The notes under the pieces were generated by a model. The model made no database searches. It saw only the letters and a program-made list of their open reading frames with translations, and was not told the origin of the DNA. A DNA stretch of 64,000 bases from assembly GCF_039555335.1 (NCBI RefSeq), contig NC_092636.1, positions 59,647,991 through 59,711,990 of the forward strand, given 5' to 3'. Every line of letters starts with the position of its first letter. Positions within the stretch are counted from its first letter, which is position 1. Positions 47,465 through 57,506 of the stretch are shown one piece after another. The position numbers and the translations under genes were made by a program. This DNA is from Amphiura filiformis. Lineage: Eukaryota; Echinodermata; Ophiuroidea; Amphilepidida; Amphiuridae.

Positions 47465-47862
47465 ACCATAAACGTGGGTAATAGATAATCAAAAAGGTTC
47501 AATAAATTCTCAAGTGAGAATCTAAATGGATTCTCAAAGCATGTAACAAACATCAAGCCCTGTCCTAGGATTGCGAGTTTGGACTGGGCTTTGCTTTTAT
47601 TTTAAGCATATTTTCTAGCAGAAATAATGTTTACCTTGTTGGATGGAGGTAGCACACCATCAAAGACCTGACGTCTACCAAGGGCTGCTGCACTACGGGA
47701 TTGCCACCATACCTGAAAGTCAAAGCCAACATAATGCTTGTTGTAACTGACCAAATCAAAAGTATCATGGTAATAAGACATTGTTATGGATTCAAGGAGA
47801 GTACAATTTATATTTAAATCTTTTAATAGTACAAAAGCATGAATTGACCTGTTGCAATTTTC

Positions 47863-47944
47863 ATTTGTCTCAGTTAGAATTTAGTCTCACACTAGATAGA
47901 CTAGCACTCGATCCGCTGAATTTAAGCATACATCACAGATAAAT
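47863..47944 (-). ncRNA. C/D snoRNA with 18-nt complementarity to the 28S 5' end
   Basis: Box C GTGATGT, box D CTGA, stem ATTTATC/GACAAAT with one mismatch. Just after box C, TATGCTTAAATTCAGCGG is perfectly complementary over 18 nt to the invariant 28S segment CCGCUGAAUUUAAGCAUA near the 5' end of 28S. I know no common C/D guide for this segment. The D guide AAATTCTA is shared with 48215-48295. Confidence 0.75.
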
Positions 47945-48214
47945 TGCAACACTGGGTCAACACAATCACAATTGCTTTGGGAGCAACATTTGAGCTTATC
48001 ACTTTTATTATCCAGTTTTGATTAGAAATATTTACCTTGCGTCTGGGTTCGAGATGTAGTCCTCTTTTGGAACTCGGACCAAGTTTTTCTAATTAAGATA
48101 GAAAGATAATGGGGAAGATTATATTAAAAGGTGATCATTTTAACTTGGAAAAAAATTAGCAACAACTTCATTCTAAAAGAACATTTAATCACACACCTGG
48201 TTGCCAATGATGCA

Positions 48215-48295
48215 ATTGTGTCTCAGTAGAATTTAGTGTTTTGTTCTCACGGTACATCAAACAATGTAGGTATAGATAAACATCATAGACACAAT
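48215..48295 (-). ncRNA. C/D snoRNA, guide for 28S AACAAUGUAGGUA
   Basis: Perfect 8-bp stem ATTGTGTC/GACACAAT, box C ATGATGT, box D CTGA. TACCTACATTGTT is complementary over 13 nt to 28S AACAAUGUAGGUA. Same 3' half as 47863-47944, so the two are old duplicates that took different 5' guides. It lies 126 nt from the 3' splice site. Confidence 0.85.
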
Positions 48296-48306
48296 ATAAT
48301 GCTCTA

Positions 48307-49284
48307 TAGGGGAGATTGGGGTTAGTTGAAACATTTTTCACAAAATCGTCTTTTTAACGCAAACCAATTACTTTCAAGAAACACTAACCATATCAGTATA
48401 AACATATACATACATGCTACAAATACAGCCTTAAATTTTATTGGACCTGCTTATGATTATTCATATAATCCAATTTGAAAATTTGAAAAAAATTTCAACT
48501 AACCCCACCCCTGGGGTAAGTTGAAACATAGGGTGAGGTTAGTTGAAACATGGCTTGTAAAAATTTCAAAATAATTATTATTGTGTTGTTAGGGTTATAC
48601 TTCCCTTGAAGGCACCCTTTAACATACAATCAGTGTGAAAAAATGAATAAATAAATATGTGGGAGCGCTGGTCAATACTTTGGACACAAGGTGACGAGTG
48701 TCACCATGGACAAAAATATGAGAAGCCTAAAATATTATAAAATGTACTTTCTGTGTGCACTTTTTGCTTGTATTATTGCTTTTTAACCATATTAAAGCAA
48801 TATTGAAGAAATGGTAAACATGTTACAAATTTTTAAAAGTCAAATTTTTAACCATATTTTTCTATGCGATTTTCACGTTTCAACTAACCCCACCTCAAAA
48901 GTTTCAACTAACCCCGATGCCTATTTTTACATTTCAAAGTTCATTACACAAAATAAGAAATACAATAAAACTTTTATTTAACATTATTCTGGGACTTACT
49001 ACTAGTGCTTATGATACTCAAAAAATAATCCCCTGAATCTTCAAACAACATGGAGATAACGCATCTTTTCTGAGGGGTATAAAAATTAGTCAGCAAGTCA
49101 AAAAACAGATATTCCTTTCCCAAGCCAACACTGGTGGGGCATCAGTGCTGTTGCTAATTTGGTGGATGACCCTTACTAATACCTATTACTAGGTGCCAGT
49201 ATTTTACCAAATTAATTTTTTGTGTCAGAAAAAAATACAATGTTTCAACTTACCCAGTGTTCCAACTAACCCCAATCTCCCCTA
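48307..49284. mobile_element. MITE with TA ends (mariner/Tc1-like)
   Basis: Terminal repeats TAGGGGAGATTGGGG / CCCCAATCTCCCCTA, with further GTTAGTTGAAAC and GTTTCAACTAAC repeats inside. No transposase. In intron 48089-50298, just beyond the snoRNA at 48215-48295. Confidence 0.7.
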
Positions 49285-49354
49285 CACTTTTAACATCATG
49301 AACTGATCAGTTTCTAAATCAGTACTCTTTTCAAACGAATAGTGCCCTGGTCGC

Positions 49355-50021
49355 TTAAGGAAGGGGTATGAGCGTTTGGACAGTATGTATTGTGGGGCAT
49401 TAGAGCACATCAGGCATATCGGGGTGCATGCTGAATACGGAGAATGTCCTTCTGATATCAAACAATTTTGATTTTTTGAAATTACATGATGTAATACACA
49501 TTTTATGGCAAATCATTAAAAATTGATATTTTGATATTTAACAGTACTTGAAGTAAACTTTATAAATCTGATGATTTATACTTAAAGTGTAAAGTAAATG
49601 GGATGAAAAGCCGGATCATTGAAAATTTTGACCTTTCAGTATTGAAGATATGGATTTTTTCCCAAAACACCAAAATAAAATAGGTCTTTTTGGGAAAAAA
49701 ATCCATATCTTCAATATAAAAGGTCAACATTTTCAATTGATCGTCGGCTTTTCCTCCCAGCTACATACACTTTAAGAATATATCATTAGATTTATAAAAT
49801 TTATTTCGAGGACTGTTATAAATCAAAAATTTGAAAAATATCAAATTTTAATAATTTGTCATAAAATTTGTATTATATCGTGAATTTCAAAAATGAAAAT
49901 TATTTGATATCAGAAAGACATGCTTCAGTATTCAGAATGCAATTCGATACGTCTGAGGTGCTCTCATGTCCCACAAAAAATACTGTCGAAACGCCTATAA
50001 ACGCCATTCTAGATCCCTTAA
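49355..50021. mobile_element. TTAA-flanked palindromic MITE, copy A
   Basis: Bounded by TTAA; left and right halves of about 300 bp are inverted copies of each other, including TTTCTGATATCA-type and AGCTACATACACTTTAAG motifs. Same family as 51492-52121. Confidence 0.75.
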
Positions 50022-50451
50022 GTAGGCAATTTGAAATAATGGGGTGCATATTAGTTTGAATACAGTATATTCAATTCAAAGCAAATTGTAAATTGGACAC
50101 AATTCAACATTATCCATTTCACAATAGTATAGAAACTTATGACGGGGATGGTCCAGGGGTCGAGTATTAGCTGGGAATTTTTTAAGTATGCCCCCCCTCA
50201 TCTTTATTAGCAACGCTTGCATGTTTGACCCGCAGAGTATCTTAATTTGACTCACAACTACAAATCAAGTTTCTGTAATGTTCATAAACAATGCTTACCT
50301 TGTCAGATGGCAGGCATACCATCAAAGACCTTTAGAGATGGTGCAATGGGGTTGCTTGTGTGAGTGGCAACATACCTGAAAGTTAAATACAATACAATGC
50401 TTGCTGTAATTAAGCACATCATATGTACCATGGTAGGAAAATTGAAAACTG

Positions 50452-50529
50452 ATGTCTCAGATGGTAGTGCATGTAAGGTTGTTGTCTCACAGCCTTGGCT
50501 CAAGTTGGTGAAATCATCATCATAGACAT
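50452..50529 (-). ncRNA. SNORD33: C/D snoRNA SNORD33, copy 2
   Basis: Stem ATGTC/GACAT, box C ATGATGA (extended ATGATGATGA), box D CTGA, same ACATGCACTACCAT guide. It lies 76 nt from the 3' splice site at 50375, whose exon is a paralogue of 47181-47260 and 47635-47712. Confidence 0.88.
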
Positions 50530-50877
50530 TTCGCATGCATGGACATTGTTTTATGTAGGTTTTTCTCAGCAAAACATTCAATCTCAAGGAGAGTGGGAAA
50601 ATGGCAACATCTGTAGATTGAAATAAAAATTAAAATGAGGGGACATAAAGCTCTCGGTCCCATGAACAGAAGAATCATAGCTGTACTGTACATATAGCTC
50701 ATGTTAACCCCTTATTGTCCCAACCCATCCCAGTGTTTAAATGAGTTATACATTTGTCAAACCCGAACAAAACCTCTGCCATCAAACTTTGCAGGACAGG
50801 TCTAGAAAGATTCTTGCACTGTGCTTAGAAATTCACCCCCTGCAGAGTGCAATATGTGAACTAACTGATTTACTTAC

Positions 50878-50996
50878 ATTTATATAGCCTGGTAAATTGC
50901 AGTCTAGTCATATCCAACTCCTAGACCAGCCTTGCTCTTCACAATGCAGTATGGAACGCATATCTTCCAACACGGGGCAGGGCGGCAAACCATGAT
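50878..50996 (-). pseudogene. RPL7A-derived exon with an in-frame stop
   Basis: One frame reads IMVCRPAPCWKICVPYCIVK followed by SKAGLGVGYD and a TAG stop. This matches the next part of RPL7A ([21 protein letters not shown], then GKARLG). It is the exon directly downstream of the other RPL7A relic, in the right order, with the snoRNA at 51073-51158 in the intron between them. The stop codon and the frame break at the junction show that coding has been lost, while the splice sites (CTTTCAG before, GTAAGT after) are kept. The remaining C-terminal RPL7A exons were not recognised. Confidence 0.8.
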
Positions 50997-51072
50997 CTGA
51001 AAGGAAAAGTACCAAAGAACTTTAATTTGCCATGTCAGCGTATGTGTGAATCTGGATAATGTTACCTTTCAT

Positions 51073-51158
51073 ATGTTTTGCTCAGATTTAAAAAGCTCGA
51101 TTATGTGATCCACACAAGTTTTTCAGGTGAAGAAATTCTAAACATCATGGCAAAACAT
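51073..51158 (-). ncRNA. C/D snoRNA in the RPL7A-relic intron, guide for 28S GUGAAGAAAUUC
   Basis: Perfect 9-bp stem ATGTTTTGC/GCAAAACAT, box C ATGATGT, D' CTGA, box D CTGA. GAATTTCTTCAC before D' pairs over 12 nt with 28S GUGAAGAAAUUC. It lies 76 nt from the 3' splice site at 50996. In vertebrates RPL7A introns host U24 and U36; this guide points to the 28S neighbourhood of the U36C site, but I do not claim the same snoRNA. Confidence 0.85.
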
Positions 51159-51251
51159 AACATTTGCACCAGCCCTTCATTGAGTGTGAAATGTTCCTGT
51201 CCAAAGGCTTTGAACTTTTTAAGATTTCCAATTTTGTTTAAGTAATCTTAC

Positions 51252-51429
51252 CTGGACATTGGTTCTATGCCATGTGCATTGACAATCAGCTGGGCCTTCT
51301 TACGATTTGCGACTGTATTGATGCCAGACATCACTATTGGGGCCTCTTGGTTGGGACATCCTCTTGACGCACTCTTCAGTGTGGCTTCGCAGACTTGCCT
51401 CCTCTCAAGCTTGGTTTTAGGACATGGAA
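51252..51429 (-). pseudogene. RPL7A-derived exon, now part of the snoRNA host
   Basis: The minus strand encodes a stretch containing CPKTKLERRQ and, further on, NTV-NRKKAQLIVNAHGIEPM. This lines up with ribosomal protein eL8 (RPL7A): RPETKQEKKQ and [25 protein letters not shown]. Splice sites are intact (CCAG before it, GTAAGA after it). The central part is open, but it is diverged and three residues shorter in the NTV loop. Joining it to the next exon as predicted shifts the frame by two bases, so the ribosomal protein cannot be made. I read it as a relic of an RPL7A gene whose exons survive as non-coding host exons. Confidence 0.8.
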
Positions 51430-51491
51430 CTGGATAGCTGATTGAGATCAAGAATTTAATTAGTATGCAATGTATTAATTATCAATTTATC

Positions 51492-52121
51492 TTAAGGGAT
51501 CTGGAATGAGCGTTTTGAGCATGTCGACAGTATTTTTTGTGGGACATGAGAGCACATCAGACATATCGAATTACAATCTGAATACGAAGAATGGCTTTCT
51601 GATATCAAATAATTTTCATTTTTTGAAATTCACGATATAATACAAATTTTATGACAAATTATTAAAATTTGATATTTTTCACATTTTGATACATAGCAGT
51701 CTTGAAGTAAATTTTATAAATCTAATGATATATTCTTAAAGTGTATGTAGCTGGGAGGAAAAGCGACGATCAATTGAAAATTTTGACCGTTCATATTGAA
51801 GATATGGATTTTTTTCCCCAAAAGACCTATTTTTTATTGGTGTTTTGGGAAAAAAAAATCCATATCTGCAATACGAAATGTCAAACTTTTCAATTGATCG
51901 TCGGCTTTTCATCCCACCTACATACACTTTAAGTATAAATCATCAGATTTATAAAGTTTGCTTCGAGTACTGTTAAATATCAAAAATAAGCGAATTTCAA
52001 AAATCTAAATTATTTGATATCAGAAGGACATTCTTCGTATTCAGAATGCAATTCGATATGTCTGATGTGCTCTAATGTCCCACAATAAATACTGTCCAAA
52101 CGTTCATACCCCACCCCTTAA
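51492..52121. mobile_element. TTAA-flanked palindromic MITE, copy B
   Basis: Bounded by TTAA, about 300-bp inverted halves, closely related to copy A. It lies in intron 51430-52423, leaving the snoRNA at 52217-52304 untouched about 95 bp away. Confidence 0.75.
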
Positions 52122-52216
52122 TAACCATGCTCTTTATTTATTTCCTAACATAATCAGAAATTCCAATCCATTCTTACAATATTGTGACATTCATCGTAAC
52201 TTTTGTAACAAGATGG

Positions 52217-52304
52217 CCTCATTAACGTCTCAGTAGTTACACATGGTAGTTATAATCAAGCAACATCATCTAGCAAATACTCAAGACCATCACTGACAAT
52301 GAGG
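52217..52304 (-). ncRNA. C/D snoRNA, guide for 28S UAGCAAAUAUUCAA
   Basis: Stem CCTCATT/AATGAGG continued by GTC/GAC next to the boxes, box C GTGATGG, box D CTGA. TTGAGTATTTGCTA pairs over 14 nt (one G-U) with 28S UAGCAAAUAUUCAA, the SNORD76 site. It lies outside the MITE at 51492-52121. Confidence 0.72.
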
Positions 52305-52921
52305 CACCAACATGCCATCTGTTGTGAATTAAGTGATCAGCAAATTTGTTCAACTGCCATATCTAAGACATGCATCTCTGGAAATGATAATTATCAAACA
52401 GCGATTACCAATTTACTTCTTACCTTCAATCAGCATTTTTTCACGATGTTCGACTTTTCACTCCAAATGAGTCCTAAAATCATGTTTTCAAGACATTCTC
52501 TTCCCACTGAAAATAAGCACAACAAAATTATCAAAAATTGAACTATACCAAAGTATGCTCCAGCTAAAAAAAATCCCCATCCTTGTCTGAATGAGTAAAA
52601 AATGTAGATATAATGTAACCATAATTTTATTTTTCTGCAACTTGCATAGACATTCTTAGCTTTATAAAATAAGTTAGTAGTAAAACCACCACATGCCCCA
52701 TTGTCACGGGCGCTATGTATATGTAATCCTGTTGTGCACAAACAAATTGTGCTTCAGTTTTGATGCAAAAAAGAGGGTGCTCATAGCTTTAACTGCTACC
52801 TAATTTCATTGACACCATCATGAACTTGGGACTAATTTAAATTATCTATCACATGCACATACTTGGATCACTATGCAGTGTACATGTGGAATTTTAGTGG
52901 CAGTAATCTTATCATTTACAT

Positions 52922-53001
52922 ATGGATCAGGTAATAAATTCTGCACTAACATCACTGCTTATTCAGCGAAGCGCGAGTACAGAGGTCTATCATCATATCC
53001 A
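52922..53001 (-). ncRNA. C/D snoRNA family Z, guide for 28S UGAAGCGCGGGUA, copy 1
   Basis: Stem TGGAT/ATCCA, box C ATGATGA, D' CTGA, C' GTGATGT, box D CTGA. TACTCGCGCTTC before D' pairs with 28S GAAGCGCGGGUA through one G-U. Copies at 55179 and 55941. Confidence 0.8.
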
Positions 53002-53544
53002 AGGGTTTTGATATATAAATCTAGTAAAATAAATGCTATTTCCAGAACTTTCAATTTGACAAAATCCGGAATTCTGATGTGATAAATTGGTATTTTCAGA
53101 AAATGTGTTCACATCCAGAAGACTTGCATCTCATGAATATTATCAACAGCAATCACCAATTAACTATTTACCTTCCAACGGCAGTTTTTCCACATGGTGA
53201 CTTTTCAATCCCATTGAGCCAGATGTTGACTTCTCACTGAAAATAAGCAATGACAATTACAATTTTGTCGCTGGTGGCATGTAGGGTTCTGCTTATAATA
53301 TCAATGTGTTTCCACGGTCTTGAATATATGAACATTTTGAGTATAATTTAATAGTCATTAAATCAGATGGTGGACCGTGCAACATTCTCTCAGGCTTTTG
53401 CTTTTAGGAGCACCTCCTCCATCTTGTTTTTAAACACTTGTTGGTGCTTCTTTGTTTTTGTGTGATTTTGATGGAAATGAATTGAATACGAATATGAAAA
53501 ACACAATATGAAAAATATGAATATGAATGAATATTATGCAAGAT

Positions 53545-53627
53545 GCTACTCAGTGGAAAGAAGACCCTTGTTAGAATTGTGATATCACCAGTGTCTGTAT
53601 GTATAATTATTCACTCATCATTGTAGC
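53545..53627 (-). ncRNA. C/D snoRNA, guide for 28S GGAAAGAAGACCCU
   Basis: Stem GCTAC/GTAGC, box C ATGATGA, box D CTGA. AGGGTCTTCTTTCC before D is complementary over 14 nt to 28S GGAAAGAAGACCCU, overlapping the site of family Y (CGGGGAAAGAA). It is the only snoRNA in intron 53237-53837. Confidence 0.85.
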
Positions 53628-54415
53628 TACTTAATTATTCACTCATTCCAGCTAATTTTATTTAATCATTTGAAATTTCTTTAGAATTAGCATTTCAATA
53701 TAACGAAATACAACATTTTTGGTTTTATGTTATGTTCTGTTCAAGCCTACATTCTCTATGAAATGGTGCTTTATAAGCCACATTTATGTAATATACAATC
53801 ATGCCAGTGTTAAGAAATCACTACACCAGTTACGTACCATTTCTATTTGTTCCCCTTCCATCTGCAGATAGGTGAAGAATAGGTTAAGAGTGCCTTCCAA
53901 TTCTCAGACTTGCAATTAACTGTTGTTACTATTGATGAAAGAAAAAGATAATTGGAACAATACAAGTTACAGAAAATTCTGACAAAAGTTATAGACAGCA
54001 AGGGTTTGCAAGTTCCATTGAAAGATTTTAAGTTGTTCACAAGATATCAAACAAATTATTTAAAATCTCTTGTTTTACACATCTGGTCCAATTTACAATA
54101 TACGCACACTGTTTTGATCGGTCACAATTGCTCATTATACAAGAAAAGATTCACCTTTGTCCATTTAACTTTCACATGGCATGTAGATTACAATCTGCAT
54201 GTTTTGTGAAAGTTTCAAAATCAAAATACAACTATTAAATCTTTTCTAAATTGGCCATTGTGACCGAGCCCAATGACACAACGATATAGGTATCATCAAT
54301 TTAGTTTAATTTCATACAAATTTTGTTTGATTTATTTTTATGACAAATGTATTCAAACCTTGCATAAAGTTGTCCTATTCAATTAACTCGCTTTTCATGG
54401 TAATTATTATTATTT

Positions 54416-54551
54416 TGTTGTTTCTGGATTGCAGATGCAGTTTATGCAACAGAGATATGCATGCTGCTTCCAAGGTCCAGAATTTTAATATCAGCCACAT
54501 TAGAAGTCAACCATTCAATCAGATTTGAATCAAGACAGGGTTAGTGGCTAT
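54416..54551 (-). ncRNA. H/ACA snoRNA family D, copy 1
   Basis: Hairpin 1 has lower stem AGCCAC/GTGGCT and upper stem ATTCAA/TTGAAT with loop ATCTGA and pockets of about 13 nt on both sides. Hinge ATATTA. Hairpin 2 has lower stem TTCTGG/CCAGAA and inner GCAG..CTGC with ATGCA/TGCAT. ACA follows, three bases before the end. A textbook H/ACA layout. Confidence 0.88.
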
Positions 54552-55178
54552 TTTATAATCATCCCAATTCATTGCTTATGGGCAAAATGCAACATGGATC
54601 TAAACCAACAAATTGTAAGAGAATATTTGGTTTACCATATGAACTTGCCCAATATAACCAGGAATACTATTTACTGAAATATTTGCATCATAAGCACAGC
54701 AGTTATGCCAATGTTCTTATGAATCCGTTTTGGTTTTTGCACCATCATATTATCTCTATTTGAATTTTCTGTTACCGTAATTCTATCCGAAAATCTGATT
54801 TCACCGTGTGGATTTTGAAGCAAAACACACGCAACATATTTTCCCACTCCAGCTCAAAAGTAGCCTAAAAGTCGCGTAATTGTGGCCTGCACCATTTTCA
54901 AGTTGCAGGATGATAGTTCTTCGTCATCTCTTTGGCCAACCTATACATGTACAGTATACATACCTTAGGTATCACTTTTTGTAAGAGCATTTCCTTTTCT
55001 GTGGATGCTAGGAGGATGGCATCGGCATTACGGTTGTCATGAAGACCTGTCTCCACGGCAGCTCTAAGTTGCTAGTCAGTGTAACCTTGGATACCTGTCT
55101 GTTGGAATTGGGGACAAAATATCAAAATTTAACAAAAATCAAATAATCCATTAACAATCTTTTTTAAAATACTAATGT

Positions 55179-55259
55179 ATGGATCAGGTAATTAATTCTG
55201 CACTAACATCACAGATTATTCAGCTGAAGCGCGAGTACAGAGTTCTATCATCATATCCA
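55179..55259 (-). ncRNA. C/D snoRNA family Z, copy 2
   Basis: Stem TGGAT/ATCCA, box C ATGATGA, D' CTGA, box D CTGA, the same guide for 28S UGAAGCGCGGGUA. It lies 80 nt from the 3' splice site at 55098. The adjacent exons 54964 and 55737 are paralogues. Confidence 0.85.
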
Positions 55260-55940
55260 AGGGTTTTGATATCTAAAGAAATAATTTCCAATTTGCTAAG
55301 CTACATTTGAAAGATGCAATCATCATATTTTGTCTTAGGTTAGCAACCTGGCATGAGCTTTTATTTGCCAGTATATCTATTTCACTATTGCCACCATTGG
55401 GTCTGGTCAAGTCAAGGACTCAAACATCTAATTTACATAATCTTATCAGGCTATTCCATTTGAAATCCACACTCCCACTGTGGAAGATTTAGCTCATACA
55501 GAGGGAGTACAGGTTTCAAATAGAATAGACAATCAGGTAACCTCTATTTGAAATATTCACTCCAGTTGTGGAAGATACAGGCAAGACCATAATGCAGGCA
55601 TGTATCGGTTTCAAAATAATTAACCCTAGCCAATTACATTTGAAAAACATTCCCTCCCTCTGTGGAAAATCATCTACAGGGTAGTGGCAGATTTGAAATG
55701 GAATAGCTCATCACGTTACATGAGCAGTATACATACCCTACACATGTCTTCTTGCTCTATAACAGTGGCTATAAGATAGCATACACCATATGGTTGCCAT
55801 GGAGACACCTCTACCACAGCTTCAAAGTTGCAAGTCCGTATGTGTTGCTTGTGATACCAGTCTGTTGGAAAAGGGGGAAAATCGCCAACATTCAAAACAA
55901 AATTGGAAAAAAACAGTCAATCTTTATTAAATACTTCTGT

Positions 55941-56022
55941 ATGGATCAGATAATAAATTCTGCACTAACATCACTGATTATTCAGCTGAAGCGCGAGTAC
56001 AGAGGTCTATCATCATATCCAT
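55941..56022 (-). ncRNA. C/D snoRNA family Z, copy 3
   Basis: Stem ATGGAT/ATCCAT, box C ATGATGA, D' CTGA, C' GTGATGTT, box D CTGA, guide for 28S UGAAGCGCGGGUA. It lies 79 nt from the 3' splice site at 55861. Confidence 0.85.
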
Positions 56023-56908
56023 GTTTTGATATTTTAAAACTACTGTCAAAATATACTGTAAAATACTGGAGATATAATTTCTTATTTGCTAAGTCTGCAT
56101 TTGAAAGTTCTAAGCAATCATTAAATTATTCGCCAGGCAGTTGACGTTGACATCCGATTCAAAAATTAAGACCAAATAATTGTTGAACACTAAAATAATG
56201 TGTATTCCCCTCAAATCCATTGGCACATCCTAACTGGGGCCCACCCAATTCACAGATCTGCGATTGATCCTATGTTTGAGCCAGTGGGGGGGATTCAGGT
56301 TTCATAGCATACACATGCATGACCAGAGATTTTTAAAAATATCCTAAAACACAGGATTTGCCCGTTTGAGCAAAAAACACCTCCAAACATGAATTAAGCA
56401 CAGTTCACAACAAACTTTGCAACAAAATTTTACCCCCTAAACAAGATTGCCATAGATCAATCTGTACAGTAGTCCAAACCATCTTTGGTTATTTGTCATG
56501 AACTGAAATAGAAATCTTGCATTGGGTGGGGTGGTCTTTGCACCAGTTTCTAGCAACCATCTATATCGTTTTGAGCAATCTCTGGCTCTGTCTGTCCAAG
56601 TAACCACATGTGATAACAGAGCTGTTATTGCCCATGTCCTTTTAGCTCTGATATAGGCCTGGCAGTATGTAGCAGCTGTGATGTACTGTAACTCTTAGAA
56701 TAAGCTTTCATCAAAAAGGGGAACTTTGCAGGTTAAGTTTTAGAATGAATGCCTTGCCTATAACTATAATCAAGGCATTCATATTTGGGTAGCATTCAAA
56801 ATTATTACTTTGCTTTTTTTTTCTGACCATTGTAATCTACAGGCCCATATTAAAAAGCACCTTCTTGATGTGCAGCATCACATATTTAGAATGGGACAAA
56901 TTTCCATT

Positions 56909-57045
56909 ATTTGTTTCTGGATTGCAGATGCAGTTTATGCAACAGAGATATGCATGTTGCTTCCAAGGTCCAGAATTTTAATATCAGCCACATTAGAAGT
57001 CAACCATTCAATCAGATTTGAATCCAGACAGGGTTTAGTGGCTAT
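56909..57045 (-). ncRNA. H/ACA snoRNA family D, copy 2
   Basis: About 97 percent identical to 54416-54551 over the RNA, with different flanks. All stems, hinge ATATTA and the ACA tail are intact. The sharp end of identity just past ACA marks the mature 3' end. Confidence 0.88.
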
Positions 57046-57414
57046 ATTTAAATTGATTTTCTTTGACTAATTCCCAAATGATAAGATGATGCAGACATAA
57101 AATGACTATTAGATATGGTTCAGACAGCTAATTTTACAATTTGGATTTTATATTGTTTAGTTTTGCACATATTGCCATATTATTCAAACTTCGGTGCCAT
57201 GCTTAAAGGATTCAAGTTAAAATCTGTAGTTACCTTAATGACCTGAGAAGTCTGCTACATGGATACTTTGAGCACAAAGTGACTGGCTAGCAAATATGTT
57301 CATCTAAGAGATAAAAACATGCAATCATTTAGTGTCGCCAATTACAAAACATATATAAAAACACTGAATGTCATGCTAGAATAGCAATTTAATTTTTTGC
57401 GTATTTTTGCCCGG

Positions 57415-57506
57415 TGATGCACCTCAGTGTAGTATTGGTGGTACTATTTTGTCTCGTCAACGGCGCCCTCAAGAGTAGCAAATAGGGATCATCATTGGCA
57501 ACATCA
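57415..57506 (-). ncRNA. SNORD76: C/D snoRNA SNORD76
   Basis: Stem TGATG..GCC/GGT.CATCA, box C ATGATGA, box D CTGA. TATTTGCTACTCTTGAG matches human SNORD76 almost base for base and pairs with 28S AGUAGCAAAUA (A2197 site). AGTACCACCAA before D can also pair with the neighbouring 28S UUGGUGGUA. In vertebrates SNORD76 is in GAS5. Confidence 0.88.

Larger units (their letters stand above)
40531..48088 (-). other. host gene exons, H/ACA block (9 exons)
   Basis: Predicted exons: 40531-40629, 41254-41371, 42290-42413, 45186-45314, 45602-45842, 46455-46536, 47181-47260, 47635-47712 and 48036-48088. Three paralogue groups are visible: 40531/45186/46455 (all end in GAACACA(T/A)ACAG or GAACACAG), 41254/42290 (a recent duplication that includes their flanks), and 47181/47635 with 50299-50375. 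Exon 45602-45842 is open for 80 codons and is listed separately. Confidence 0.7.

Noticed and set aside
55752-56144. 130-codon plus-strand frame
   Set aside because: It runs across a predicted exon and a clear C/D snoRNA on the other strand; no protein-like features.
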